DNA of 22,651 bases from Caryophanales bacterium UBA4694 (GTDB lineage: Bacteria; Bacillota_I; Bacilli_A; RFN20; CAG-288), in assembly GCA_002404835.1 (NCBI GenBank), contig DHKM01000029.1, positions 1 to 22,651 of the forward strand, written 5' to 3'. This document shows positions 7,889 through 15,738 of this stretch, in pieces. Numbering within the stretch: the stretch's first letter is position 1; every line of letters starts with the position of its first letter. The notes below the pieces were generated by a model. It was not told the origin of the DNA and did no database searches. It saw only the letters and a program-made list of their open reading frames with translations. Both the position numbers and the translations under genes were made by a program.

Positions 7889-8818
7889 TTATTCCTCCAC
7901 CCAATCTTTTATAAGTTTTAAAATCAATTCGTAGCTCACATTATTCACTGCATCAGACTTAATATCATTCTCTCTTAAGACAGGAAAGGTATTATTAACA
8001 AGATATTTTTCAGTCTTCTTTATAGAATAACGTTTATTGCCAATATCATCCGAAAAGTCGTAACCATATTTATTAACTTTATCTAAGAACAAATCTTTGG
8101 TCTCATTATCCTCGATAGCAGTAAGAATGCTTTGAAGTAAATTATTTATTGAGGAATCAACCCCTTTAAAAGTATCTGCCATTTCTTCAACTCTAATGAC
8201 AATTAAATGGCCTTCTACATCGGAAGACAATTGCTGAAGTGATGAGATTTTTGCAATGGCGGAACCAACGGATACTGTTTTGATTTCATACCAAGTATTA
8301 TCGATAGCAAAATCTTTACTATATTGTTCTGGCCCACTCCAAGAAGTGATGGTTTGAGAATACCCATATTGCTTGATTAAGAAAGTCTTCATAAAATATA
8401 GTTCACCAAAAAGGCCTTTTGCCTTCTCTTCGGATAATGGCATTCTCGTTTTTTTAAATAATGCAATCCATGTGTTATACCTAAATCTCAACTTTGAAGC
8501 TGCGCTAATTTCGTTTGATTCACTTTCAACACAGGAAATCATGTCCTCACCAAAGGAGCAGAAAACTGAAAGCAAATCGTCATTTTTCAAATCAAAACAC
8601 GTCCAATAATTACCATTGGATGCCGAGCCATCAACAATTCCTATTGCTTTGGTAGTACCTTTAATACCAATAGAGGAGGAAGACAAAAATGAAATTCTAT
8701 AAAAACCATCCTTTGAAATCCCGTAATAAGCTTTGATAGCTCCATTTGTTGCAATCGGATACTGGGAATCCTTGATAGAGCGATTTAGAAGATTGAACTT
8801 ATCATACAAATTAATCAT
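7889..8818 (-). CDS. DUF4420 / PD-(D/E)XK-family restriction endonuclease
   Basis: Probably the DNA-cutting subunit. The PD-(D/E)XK core is visible: Glu139 in GLFGELYFMK, Asp169 in KDFAID, then Glu178-Ile-Lys180 in WYEIKT, in the expected order and spacing, all in the C-terminal half as in DUF4420 proteins. The N-terminal half (YYGISKDGFYRISFLS) is strand-rich. The ATG at 8818 gives 309 residues; it overlaps the Z1 stop as ATGATTAA and has GGAGG nine bases upstream. Starts further upstream (8845) would lie inside the Z1 gene and lack this site. AIPR follows after three bases. Confidence 0.88.
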   Translation of the reverse strand: MINLYDKFNLLNRSIKDSQYPIATNGAIKAYYGISKDGFYRISFLSSSSIGIKGTTKAIGIVDGSASNGNYWTCFDLKNDDLLSVFCSFGEDMISCVESESNEISAASKLRFRYNTWIALFKKTRMPLSEEKAKGLFGELYFMKTFLIKQYGYSQTITSWSGPEQYSKDFAIDNTWYEIKTVSVGSAIAKISSLQQLSSDVEGHLIVIRVEEMADTFKGVDSSINNLLQSILTAIEDNETKDLFLDKVNKYGYDFSDDIGNKRYSIKKTEKYLVNNTFPVLRENDIKSDAVNNVSYELILKLIKDWVEE

Positions 8819-11594
8819 CGTTGATTTCCTCCTCTTCATCAACATAACCTTTTTGGTATTCGTCAGCCTTAACTTTATTCATTCTAAAATTCATCAATTT
8901 CTTTTCATCGTTTTTACCTGCAAAACCAATACCAAAGCCAAGTAAACAGGCATCTTTAAATGAATCGCGTATTTTCTTCTTATGTTTTAACTTCTCTTCG
9001 TTTTTTTCTTTGTCCTCTTCGCAATTCAAATAAATTGGCAAAATAACAAGCAATGGTTTTCTGCTGCTGACCCCCAAATAATCTTTAGAAATCATGTTTT
9101 CTTTTACATTTGGATTATTACTATTCGCAATACGCTTTTTCATCAACGCTTTGGCTTCTTCTAACTGTTCATCGCTTAATCCGGCATTAAAAATACCAGG
9201 CTCTAATAATCTGTTGTTATGATCTGAAATTCTTAGAAAGTCTTCATCTTCTCTGTATTCAAATTTACGAAGAACGGACTTAATTTTCACGCAAGGTTCA
9301 ATCTCAAATTCTTGATCATCTGAATTTTCATCGCCAGTTGCGAAAACGACATCCCATTTGTCGTAATACTTTTTTTCTCGGATAAAATCAGATAAATTTT
9401 CTTTATCGAATTTTTTATTTTCCAAAGGTATGTATAAATCCTTTATGAAATCAGCTATGAGTTCAGGCTTTACATCCCGAAGCATCTTTCTGTTTCTTAC
9501 ATTTTCCAAAGTAACACCAGACGAGAGAACACTGTCATAAAATTTTCTAAAAGCCTTTGTATTCTTTCTATTTTTCTCAACATCTTTAAAAAGCTTAGAT
9601 GTATCAATCGAAACTCCAGAATAATTCAAACCTCTCGTTACAGAAGTTGTATTTTTCATTTTGTTTCTTGCCGTAATTAAAAGCTTAGTTTCTAATGTGT
9701 CAGGACATTCTTTTACCATTAGGCCAAAATCCTTAGGCGCCTTTCCTTCGGCTTTCATAACAGTAATTTGCTCATCCAAATTGTTTACAGCATCAATTAC
9801 CGCATCGAAAGAATCAATGCTTATTTGGCTCATATAAACACGGCAAAGATCTTCGTAATTAGGTCTATATCCAAACCAACGGCACATTTGTAATAGAGTG
9901 TCATAAGCACTGGCATTGCGACTATAGTAACTAGTCATTAGCCCTTCCAAAGTTAAACCACGGGCGAGGACGTAGCCACCGATAGCAATTACTCTAGCGC
10001 CTGTATCCTTATATTCTTTGTATTTGAAGCGTTGATCACCTTTATATTTGTTATTAATTACAGCTACTTTAAACTTTGAAATTTCATCGAATAAAAGGTT
10101 TTTAATTTCTGAAAATGGCACTTCTTCATTTAAAGATTGATGAGGATATTTATTGCTCTTCTTCGTGTAGAAAGTATCCTTGGTATAAATGTCATAAATT
10201 CTCCTCATTTCAGAATTTTTTAAAAACCTTTCAAGAGGATATTTATCATATTGAGAGATTGTATTCCTCAATGTCTCGACATAATCTTCAATACAATTTT
10301 TAATGTCTTCGTGAATTACGTTATAAGCAGATATATTCACCATCATAGATCTATGCTTTTTTCCATCCCCACGATGCGTTCTTATGCAATTGCAAATCAA
10401 GAAATTACAAATAGCAGTTCTTAGAGATTGAGCAAGTCCGGGATATTGATAATCTTTTTTATGTTTAGCCGGAAGAAATAAAGGCTCCTCTTCGTCTAAA
10501 GTAACTAGATGAGCTGATTGATTTTCTGGATTACCAAAAACCTTATCGGCGCCAAAATATGATTCTGGTGATGCGTGTAAACGATGGATAAAGTCGCTAG
10601 GAAATAGGTCATCATATCCAAGTTGATCATCATCTGGATTAATGAAAATATTGGCAAATGGAGTAGCGCTATATCCAACATAAGTCGAACAATTAAAATT
10701 ATTATAAATATCTCTAATTAATCCATTGATTGTCGAAGGTTCTTCGTCGCGCTTTGTATTGACACTAGCATTGTCACACTCGTCATCGATAATCATGATA
10801 TTTTTACTAGAAACACCATATTGCCCTGGTTTAAGCCATTTTTTAACATTAGTTAGAACGGATTTGTTTTTCTTAACGATCAAAACCAAAGGTTTATTAA
10901 AGTCACCCGAGGTAGCAGATATTTTTACAAAATCACTTTCGTCGGTTGTTAAAGGTAAAGCAAAATATTCACCTTGTTTTCCATATGTCCCAACACCAAT
11001 ATATTTTATAACGTCTTCGCCAATTGATGAGCTTACTGCTCCGACAAATCCCTCATCAGTTCTTTCCTGAGTTTGAACGCGCAAAGAATCAGTCATACCT
11101 GCAAGAATTAAGATTAATTTATAGCCATAATCGCAAGCCAAAGACGCTAAAGCTAAGTAGTTAGAGGTTTTGCCAGATTGCACATCACCCATGACCAAAC
11201 CTTTCTTTCTCTCATATGATTCTGGATCAGCACAAAATGAGAGTATTTTTTCAGATTCGGAGATAATGGATGAAATCGCATTTTTTCCAAAATGTGCAAA
11301 ATCTAGATATCTTTCGTATCTCTCTTGAAAATGATGGCCATTGCAAGCATCTAACTCTTTTTTCTTTTTGTAAAACCAAGTATCGTTAGCTTCTGGTCCA
11401 GTAAGTGTAACCCCAGGAGTAAACGTCTTCCCACCATATATTTTTTCATAATCAAAAGCCAATTCTTCAACTTCCTTTTCCGAAAGGCAATAAAGCCTGC
11501 ATATAGTGTTTTTTATTTTGGCAATCAAATCTTCATGACTTAACGTTTCACCTCGCAAAATAGCGTCCAGCATTTGCAAATATGAATCATTCAT
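8811..11594 (-). CDS. Z1-domain superfamily II ATPase/helicase-like protein
   Basis: A 927-residue ATPase expected to use ATP to act on DNA. Motifs in order: Walker A GDVQSGKT (136-143), Walker B IIDDECD (268-274), SATP (309-312), ARGLTLEGL (544-552) and QMCRWFGYR (569-577), the full set of a superfamily II helicase with the characteristic Z1 versions. The C-terminal 330 residues are unassigned and charged, ending in an acidic Asp/Glu tail. The start overlaps the GHKL gene by eight bases (ATGAATGA), with GGGGAGG ten bases upstream. Z1 proteins typically accompany GHKL ATPases, methylases and DUF4420 nucleases in restriction operons, as here. Translocation or remodelling activity is inferred. 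Confidence 0.94.
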   Translation of the reverse strand: MNDSYLQMLDAILRGETLSHEDLIAKIKNTICRLYCLSEKEVEELAFDYEKIYGGKTFTPGVTLTGPEANDTWFYKKKKELDACNGHHFQERYERYLDFAHFGKNAISSIISESEKILSFCADPESYERKKGLVMGDVQSGKTSNYLALASLACDYGYKLILILAGMTDSLRVQTQERTDEGFVGAVSSSIGEDVIKYIGVGTYGKQGEYFALPLTTDESDFVKISATSGDFNKPLVLIVKKNKSVLTNVKKWLKPGQYGVSSKNIMIIDDECDNASVNTKRDEEPSTINGLIRDIYNNFNCSTYVGYSATPFANIFINPDDDQLGYDDLFPSDFIHRLHASPESYFGADKVFGNPENQSAHLVTLDEEEPLFLPAKHKKDYQYPGLAQSLRTAICNFLICNCIRTHRGDGKKHRSMMVNISAYNVIHEDIKNCIEDYVETLRNTISQYDKYPLERFLKNSEMRRIYDIYTKDTFYTKKSNKYPHQSLNEEVPFSEIKNLLFDEISKFKVAVINNKYKGDQRFKYKEYKDTGARVIAIGGYVLARGLTLEGLMTSYYSRNASAYDTLLQMCRWFGYRPNYEDLCRVYMSQISIDSFDAVIDAVNNLDEQITVMKAEGKAPKDFGLMVKECPDTLETKLLITARNKMKNTTSVTRGLNYSGVSIDTSKLFKDVEKNRKNTKAFRKFYDSVLSSGVTLENVRNRKMLRDVKPELIADFIKDLYIPLENKKFDKENLSDFIREKKYYDKWDVVFATGDENSDDQEFEIEPCVKIKSVLRKFEYREDEDFLRISDHNNRLLEPGIFNAGLSDEQLEEAKALMKKRIANSNNPNVKENMISKDYLGVSSRKPLLVILPIYLNCEEDKEKNEEKLKHKKKIRDSFKDACLLGFGIGFAGKNDEKKLMNFRMNKVKADEYQKGYVDEEEEINDD

Positions 11595-13041
11595 GTGGCT
11601 TCAACCTCCCCAAAATTTCCTTTTTTCTATACGCTATTTTTTCAAATGTTTGACCTTCTAATAAATGGCAAACAGCAATTTCTGGATCATTCGAATAACT
11701 AGCAAGCAAAAGAACTTTTTCAATCAAATCTTCTTCATCTGAATCAGCATCCGAATTAACTATATTTAAAGAATCTGCATTGTCAGAAACAATCAAACCT
11801 TTAGGAATAAATTCTTCGATTTTATCTAAATAAGTATTTAGCGCTACTAATTGTTTATCATCCAACATCTCAGCTAATGCAGAATAAAGAGGATTATCTT
11901 CGCGATTAATTTCGTATTTTACTTTTCCGCCATGTAAATCAATTCTTTGCCATAACGGTTGTTCAGCTTCTGCTTCCTTTTTTCCGGGATATTTAACCTC
12001 TCTTTTGCTTCGAACAATCGAGTCTTTAATAGAAATTTGTAATTGGTCTTTGATCTTATCGGGAATCTTGGCAGATGATTTCTTCACATCCAGCATCCAC
12101 AAAGAATCCAACGAAGAAGGAATATCCACCCGAACACGTGCCAATTTATTAAATTCAGAACGGATTTTCATCCTTAACCAGCTTCCCCAAATAATAAGTC
12201 TTTTGTTGCGGTAAATATAAAAACCTTGGTCATCGTAAATGCTTTTAGGATTTCCGAGCATTCGTTTATTGTCTTCTGTTAATGAGTTTGCGTATGGCAA
12301 AACAAAAGGGGTAACAAATATATCTTGCCCGTCAACATTGATGGTCATCGTTCTTCCTTCTTGATGATTTGGGGCATTCGTCAAAAATGGATCTCTTTTT
12401 TCTATCCTATGACCATTGAAACTGATTTCAATATCATCCCAAAAACGATGAAATACCAATTCAATATGCGCTTTTGCGGTCCCTATAGTATTAATAAAAC
12501 TGTTTTTGAAAGAATCAGATTCTTCCATAATTTTATCAAAGCATTGCCAGATAACTAGCGTCCCCGTGTTCGCGTTTTTTAGTAAATCAATTTCAGGCAA
12601 CGAATCGATTTCACTAGTATCTAAAACATCTAATAGCCACTCATTCTTTTCTTGGATTTTTTTCAGGTCGTAACGCATAGCGTTAATGCGATTGCAGTTT
12701 TTGCTAGCAACAGTTAGTCTCAAGCATTGCGAAAAAGAAGCAGATTTTAGTCCTAATCCAAACCGGCCTAATTCATATTTTGAATCTTCTTTTTCATCCC
12801 TATCGGATCCTAAAGTCATAGCATTATCTAATTCTTTAAAACCCATACCATGACCATCATCAAAAATTACGACATATGGTTCCTCATCATCTGGATTGGA
12901 CAATACCTGAATGTGCTTTGCATCAGCGGAGATACTGTTATCGATAATATCGGCTAAAGCCGTAGAAAAGTTGTAACCGATGCATCTCAACCCTTGAATC
13001 AATGATTTTGCCGGTGGTATTTTGCTTTGTTCAGTTGCCAT
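11587..13041 (-). CDS. GHKL/MORC-like ATPase
   Basis: A 484-residue ATP-binding protein of the GHKL (gyrase, Hsp90, MutL, MORC) superfamily. The Bergerat fold is complete: N-box with Asp31/Asn35 in ALADIIDNSISADA, G1 DDGHGMG (61-67), and the glycine-rich lid GRFGLGLKS (92-100) ahead of SASFSQ. An S5-like transducer region with Lys and Arg (NKRMLG, YRNKRLI) follows. The C-terminus has an acidic linker (SDADSDEED) and no MutL-type endonuclease motif. Such ATPases act as nucleotide-gated clamps, which suggests sensing or topologically embracing DNA. The ATG at 13041 has AAGGGG seven bases upstream, 11 bp after the previous stop. Confidence 0.94.
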   Translation of the reverse strand: MATEQSKIPPAKSLIQGLRCIGYNFSTALADIIDNSISADAKHIQVLSNPDDEEPYVVIFDDGHGMGFKELDNAMTLGSDRDEKEDSKYELGRFGLGLKSASFSQCLRLTVASKNCNRINAMRYDLKKIQEKNEWLLDVLDTSEIDSLPEIDLLKNANTGTLVIWQCFDKIMEESDSFKNSFINTIGTAKAHIELVFHRFWDDIEISFNGHRIEKRDPFLTNAPNHQEGRTMTINVDGQDIFVTPFVLPYANSLTEDNKRMLGNPKSIYDDQGFYIYRNKRLIIWGSWLRMKIRSEFNKLARVRVDIPSSLDSLWMLDVKKSSAKIPDKIKDQLQISIKDSIVRSKREVKYPGKKEAEAEQPLWQRIDLHGGKVKYEINREDNPLYSALAEMLDDKQLVALNTYLDKIEEFIPKGLIVSDNADSLNIVNSDADSDEEDLIEKVLLLASYSNDPEIAVCHLLEGQTFEKIAYRKKEILGRLKPHE

Positions 13042-13052
13042 ATTTAAACCCC

Positions 13053-14066
13053 TTATGCTGATAACCTTATTGAAGTCACCAAACTTGTTAATTCGTTTAG
13101 TTGTTCTTGTTTATAAATATGAATTTCTTCGTTGCCGAAAACTTCGCTAACAAAAAGCAAGGAAGATTGCTTAAACAACGCTAACGCCTGCCTTTCTTCC
13201 CCACTTAAATCAAAATAAATCGCTTTTGTGTAAGAAGTTTTAACAATTGCATATTCTATTTGGCCATTAATCCTATATTTCAAATCAAAAATCGAGTAAG
13301 GATAAATGTCACATAGGGAGGTAACGTCTTCGGCACCTTTTGATATTAGATAATCTTTTGCAACTAGCATTGCTCTAGAATTAGCTTTGTTCATAAATTC
13401 CTGAAAATTCTCAGGTGTAATCTCATCACCATATTGTTTTTTCAATATGACAATTTCAGAGTCGTAACAATCTTCGGTCCTTTTGAACACTTTTGTATAT
13501 TTTTCGCCTGTTCCTTTACCATTTATGAAAACTTTTGAATAGGGTATTTGATTGTAGCCAACGATGGTGACGATGAAATTTAATGAATTGTCATCAAAAT
13601 CAAACTCAAAAGCATCAACTATAAAAGCAAATTCAAAAAGATGTTCAGAGATAGAAGCAATAACCGCTTTGTTGTCTATACCCAAAGGGGAATATTTCAA
13701 TGAAGTAGGGTAATGTAATTTAATACGACCAAATTGAGCTTTGGTTGGATCTATTTCTTCCTTAACGAACATGCAGTAAGAAGAATTTGTATCTATTGTT
13801 TCTCCGTTAACTCTTATTTTGCTAAAAACAAAGACATTATTTATTTTGTTTGTACTTTTCGAATTTTTTAACAAAGAATCAATCAAATCTGGATACTGCT
13901 GAAAATCAATTTGCAAAGGAATCTTATATATTTCGTTTAGCTCCACATTCAAAGAATTCCCTTGCTTAATAGGTGTAGCAACTGTGCAGGTATGCCCTTT
14001 TGGGTTATCATTAAGAATATTGCAATACAGCGATTTAGTATCAATAGGAAGAAGAATTTTATGCAT
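13053..14066 (-). CDS. Unknown defence-operon protein with a possible degenerate DUF3883-like C-terminus
   Basis: A 337-residue protein not recognised with confidence. The N-terminal 200 residues are strand-rich with no clear motif. The C-terminal part (about 235-325) reads AKDYLISKGAEDV...YSIFDLKYRINGQIEYAIVKTS...IYFDLSGEERQALALF. This follows the layout of DUF3883/NOV-type nuclease-like domains (A..YL...G.EV, Y.D, .EVK, LS..E), but the catalytic Glu before VK is Ile, so it looks inactive. It might recognise DNA rather than cut it. I chose ATG 14066, one base after the methylase stop, with AAGAAGGA just upstream; longer starts lie inside the methylase gene. A different fold is quite possible. 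Confidence 0.8.
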   Translation of the reverse strand: MHKILLPIDTKSLYCNILNDNPKGHTCTVATPIKQGNSLNVELNEIYKIPLQIDFQQYPDLIDSLLKNSKSTNKINNVFVFSKIRVNGETIDTNSSYCMFVKEEIDPTKAQFGRIKLHYPTSLKYSPLGIDNKAVIASISEHLFEFAFIVDAFEFDFDDNSLNFIVTIVGYNQIPYSKVFINGKGTGEKYTKVFKRTEDCYDSEIVILKKQYGDEITPENFQEFMNKANSRAMLVAKDYLISKGAEDVTSLCDIYPYSIFDLKYRINGQIEYAIVKTSYTKAIYFDLSGEERQALALFKQSSLLFVSEVFGNEEIHIYKQEQLNELTSLVTSIRLSA

Positions 14067-14067
14067 A

Positions 14068-15207
14068 TCAATCCTTCTTTCCGTATTTATTTTTGAAGAG
14101 GACTTCAAAAATGGCTTGTAACACATTTACAACGATTGAATTTCCAATCAATTTATTCATTTTTCGATAGCTAAGATCTAGTCTAAGAGTTTTTTCATAC
14201 TCTTCTTCGGTGAATCCCATTAACAAAAATGCTTCTCTTATAGTAAGAAGACGGAATGTGTCTCCTTTAGGACCTTTATACTTGAACATAGCAGCAGTAT
14301 TGCTTCTATCCATATTACAAGTAATTGTATTTACCGTCGGAGCATCAATTTCACGATGGTTTATATTCCACATTTCTCTTCTAGAAATAGTGTTATTCAA
14401 TTGTGCTTTATTGGCTTCTTCCCGAAAAGTAGGATTGCTGTAATCGGTTCTTAAAAACGAAGATATTGAATCAGCTTTTTTATGATAATCGAGAAGCTTT
14501 TGATCATGAACAGGTTTGCCAAGTTGACTAATAATAAAAGCTCGATTTCGATCTTGTGGAATGCCAAAATCTTTAGCATTCAAAACCATTTTTGTTCCGT
14601 TTTTATAGCCAATAGATTCCAGAAAGCTTAACCACTGATCCAAATCAGCTTTATTGGAAGCCGCATAAATAGCTTTTACGTTTTCCATCAAAAGATATTC
14701 AGGCAACTTATTGATTACTTTTAATTGCTTTAGAATTCTTTCAATTTCCCAAAGTAAACCAGATCTAGTTCCACTCCCCTTCTTCATGCCTAATGTTTTT
14801 CCACCAGTAGATAAATCCTGACAGGGAAAAGAATACACAAGCAAATCACATTCTGGCATATCCTTGCCTTGGATTTCGGTTATAGATCCGTAGTTTTTTA
14901 CGCGATGATTAACAATATAAAGATTTTCTATTTCATTACGACTCAATCTAGAAATATCTTTTATTGGATTTACTGAGTCTTTACTAAAGGTAAATTGTTT
15001 TAAATACTTGATTTGGTCATCATATGACGGAATGTCGCCAATATCCTCATGAAGATTGGAGTGAATTGCGTCATAAACAAGTAATGCATTAATGAACCAT
15101 TCACTAATACCCACTATTTCATAATTTAAATTTGCACGTTCTAAAGCAGAGTGCTGTGCGCCTATTCCTGCGAAAGCTTCAAAAACTCTCAATTTTTTAT
15201 CTTTCAT
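14068..15207 (-). CDS. C5-cytosine DNA methyltransferase
   Basis: It methylates cytosine C5 in a specific DNA sequence, presumably protecting self DNA from the rest of the operon. All core motifs are intact in 379 residues: I FAGIG (12-16), IV SFPCQ with catalytic Cys129, VI ENV (175-177), VIII QDRNR (218-222), a target-recognition region about 225-320, then IX RLLTIREA and X GNSIVVNVLQ near the C-terminus. The recognition site cannot be read from the sequence. The ATG at 15207 overlaps the controller gene by 11 bp and has AAGGAG seven bases upstream. The next gene starts one base after its stop. Confidence 0.96.
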   Translation of the reverse strand: MKDKKLRVFEAFAGIGAQHSALERANLNYEIVGISEWFINALLVYDAIHSNLHEDIGDIPSYDDQIKYLKQFTFSKDSVNPIKDISRLSRNEIENLYIVNHRVKNYGSITEIQGKDMPECDLLVYSFPCQDLSTGGKTLGMKKGSGTRSGLLWEIERILKQLKVINKLPEYLLMENVKAIYAASNKADLDQWLSFLESIGYKNGTKMVLNAKDFGIPQDRNRAFIISQLGKPVHDQKLLDYHKKADSISSFLRTDYSNPTFREEANKAQLNNTISRREMWNINHREIDAPTVNTITCNMDRSNTAAMFKYKGPKGDTFRLLTIREAFLLMGFTEEEYEKTLRLDLSYRKMNKLIGNSIVVNVLQAIFEVLFKNKYGKKD

Positions 15208-15403
15208 CTTCTAACTCCTTAAAATCAATCAGCTCTCGTTTGCAATATCTTTTAAAAGTAAGAAGTTCTTTTTTTGTTGGATTTGATTTGCCATTTTCCC
15301 AACGACTAATTGTTGCATATGAGACATGTAATTCTTTCGCAAGAGCCGCTTGTGAAAGATTGTTTTTAGAACGAATGTAAAGTATTTGTTCGGAGAATTC
15401 CAT
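15197..15403 (-). CDS. XRE-family helix-turn-helix controller protein
   Basis: A 68-residue protein that is almost entirely a Cro/C1-type helix-turn-helix: IRSKNNLSQAALAKEL, then VSYATISRWENGKSNPT. Its size and its position directly before a methylase with an 11-bp overlap match controller (C) proteins of restriction systems, which delay nuclease expression until the methylase has acted. A sigma-A-like promoter lies 23-51 bases upstream, with a small palindrome overlapping its -10 box, a plausible self-regulatory operator. The ATG at 15403 has GGAAAG upstream. The controller function is inferred; an ordinary element repressor is the alternative. Confidence 0.9.
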   Translation of the reverse strand: MEFSEQILYIRSKNNLSQAALAKELHVSYATISRWENGKSNPTKKELLTFKRYCKRELIDFKELEDER

Positions 15404-15738
15404 AGTTTCTTTCCAAATCTTACATAGTGTATCAAAACTTGCATTTTATATCAATTAAACAATATTTGAAAACAATAGATAAATCCTTACTTTTTATGTT
15501 TTTTCAAATTAATTTTTGATATGTCTACTCCCTCGTGTGTCTACCGGCATTTTGGCCATTTTTTATACTTTTGGGCACTTTTAGTCCAAAATTGAAAAAA
15601 TGCCGTATTTCAGGCACTTTTTGATATGTCTCCCGAGTCTAGTAGCTATTTTTAGAATTTCTAGATTTCGGGAAATGATGTAATTTTTAGTGTTTTTCTT
15701 CTCTTCTAAAATTTGCCAAAAGACCCGTATTTATCACA
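15404..15738. other. Element right-end intergenic region: promoter, repeated motifs, attP arm; no gene
   Basis: No coding sequence is supported here. It contains the controller promoter (15421-15454), two near-copies of TTTTTGATATGTCT (15514-15527 and 15617-15630), a TCTACCGGC, and several TTTTGG/AAATGCC stretches. There is no stem followed by a T-run on the minus strand, so rlmD transcripts could run into the defence operon. The last bases before 15739 form the element-side arm of the right attachment site. Confidence 0.6.
15421..15454 (-). promoter_or_regulatory. Promoter and possible operator of the controller/defence operon
   Basis: On the minus strand, TTGATA (15449-15454), a 17-base spacer and TACACT (15426-15431) form a good sigma-A promoter about 23 bases upstream of the controller start. 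TACA-TAG-TGTA (15421-15431) is a perfect 4+4 inverted repeat that covers the -10 box, a position where a bound controller protein would block transcription. Confidence 0.7.

Noticed and set aside
14067..14126. Longer start for the 337-aa protein inside the methylase gene
   Set aside because: ATG 14066 has AAGAAGGA directly upstream and lies one base after the methylase stop.
15229..15444. 71-residue minus-strand frame overlapping the XRE controller gene
   Set aside because: Same DNA as the clear helix-turn-helix gene in another frame, with no domain and no good start.
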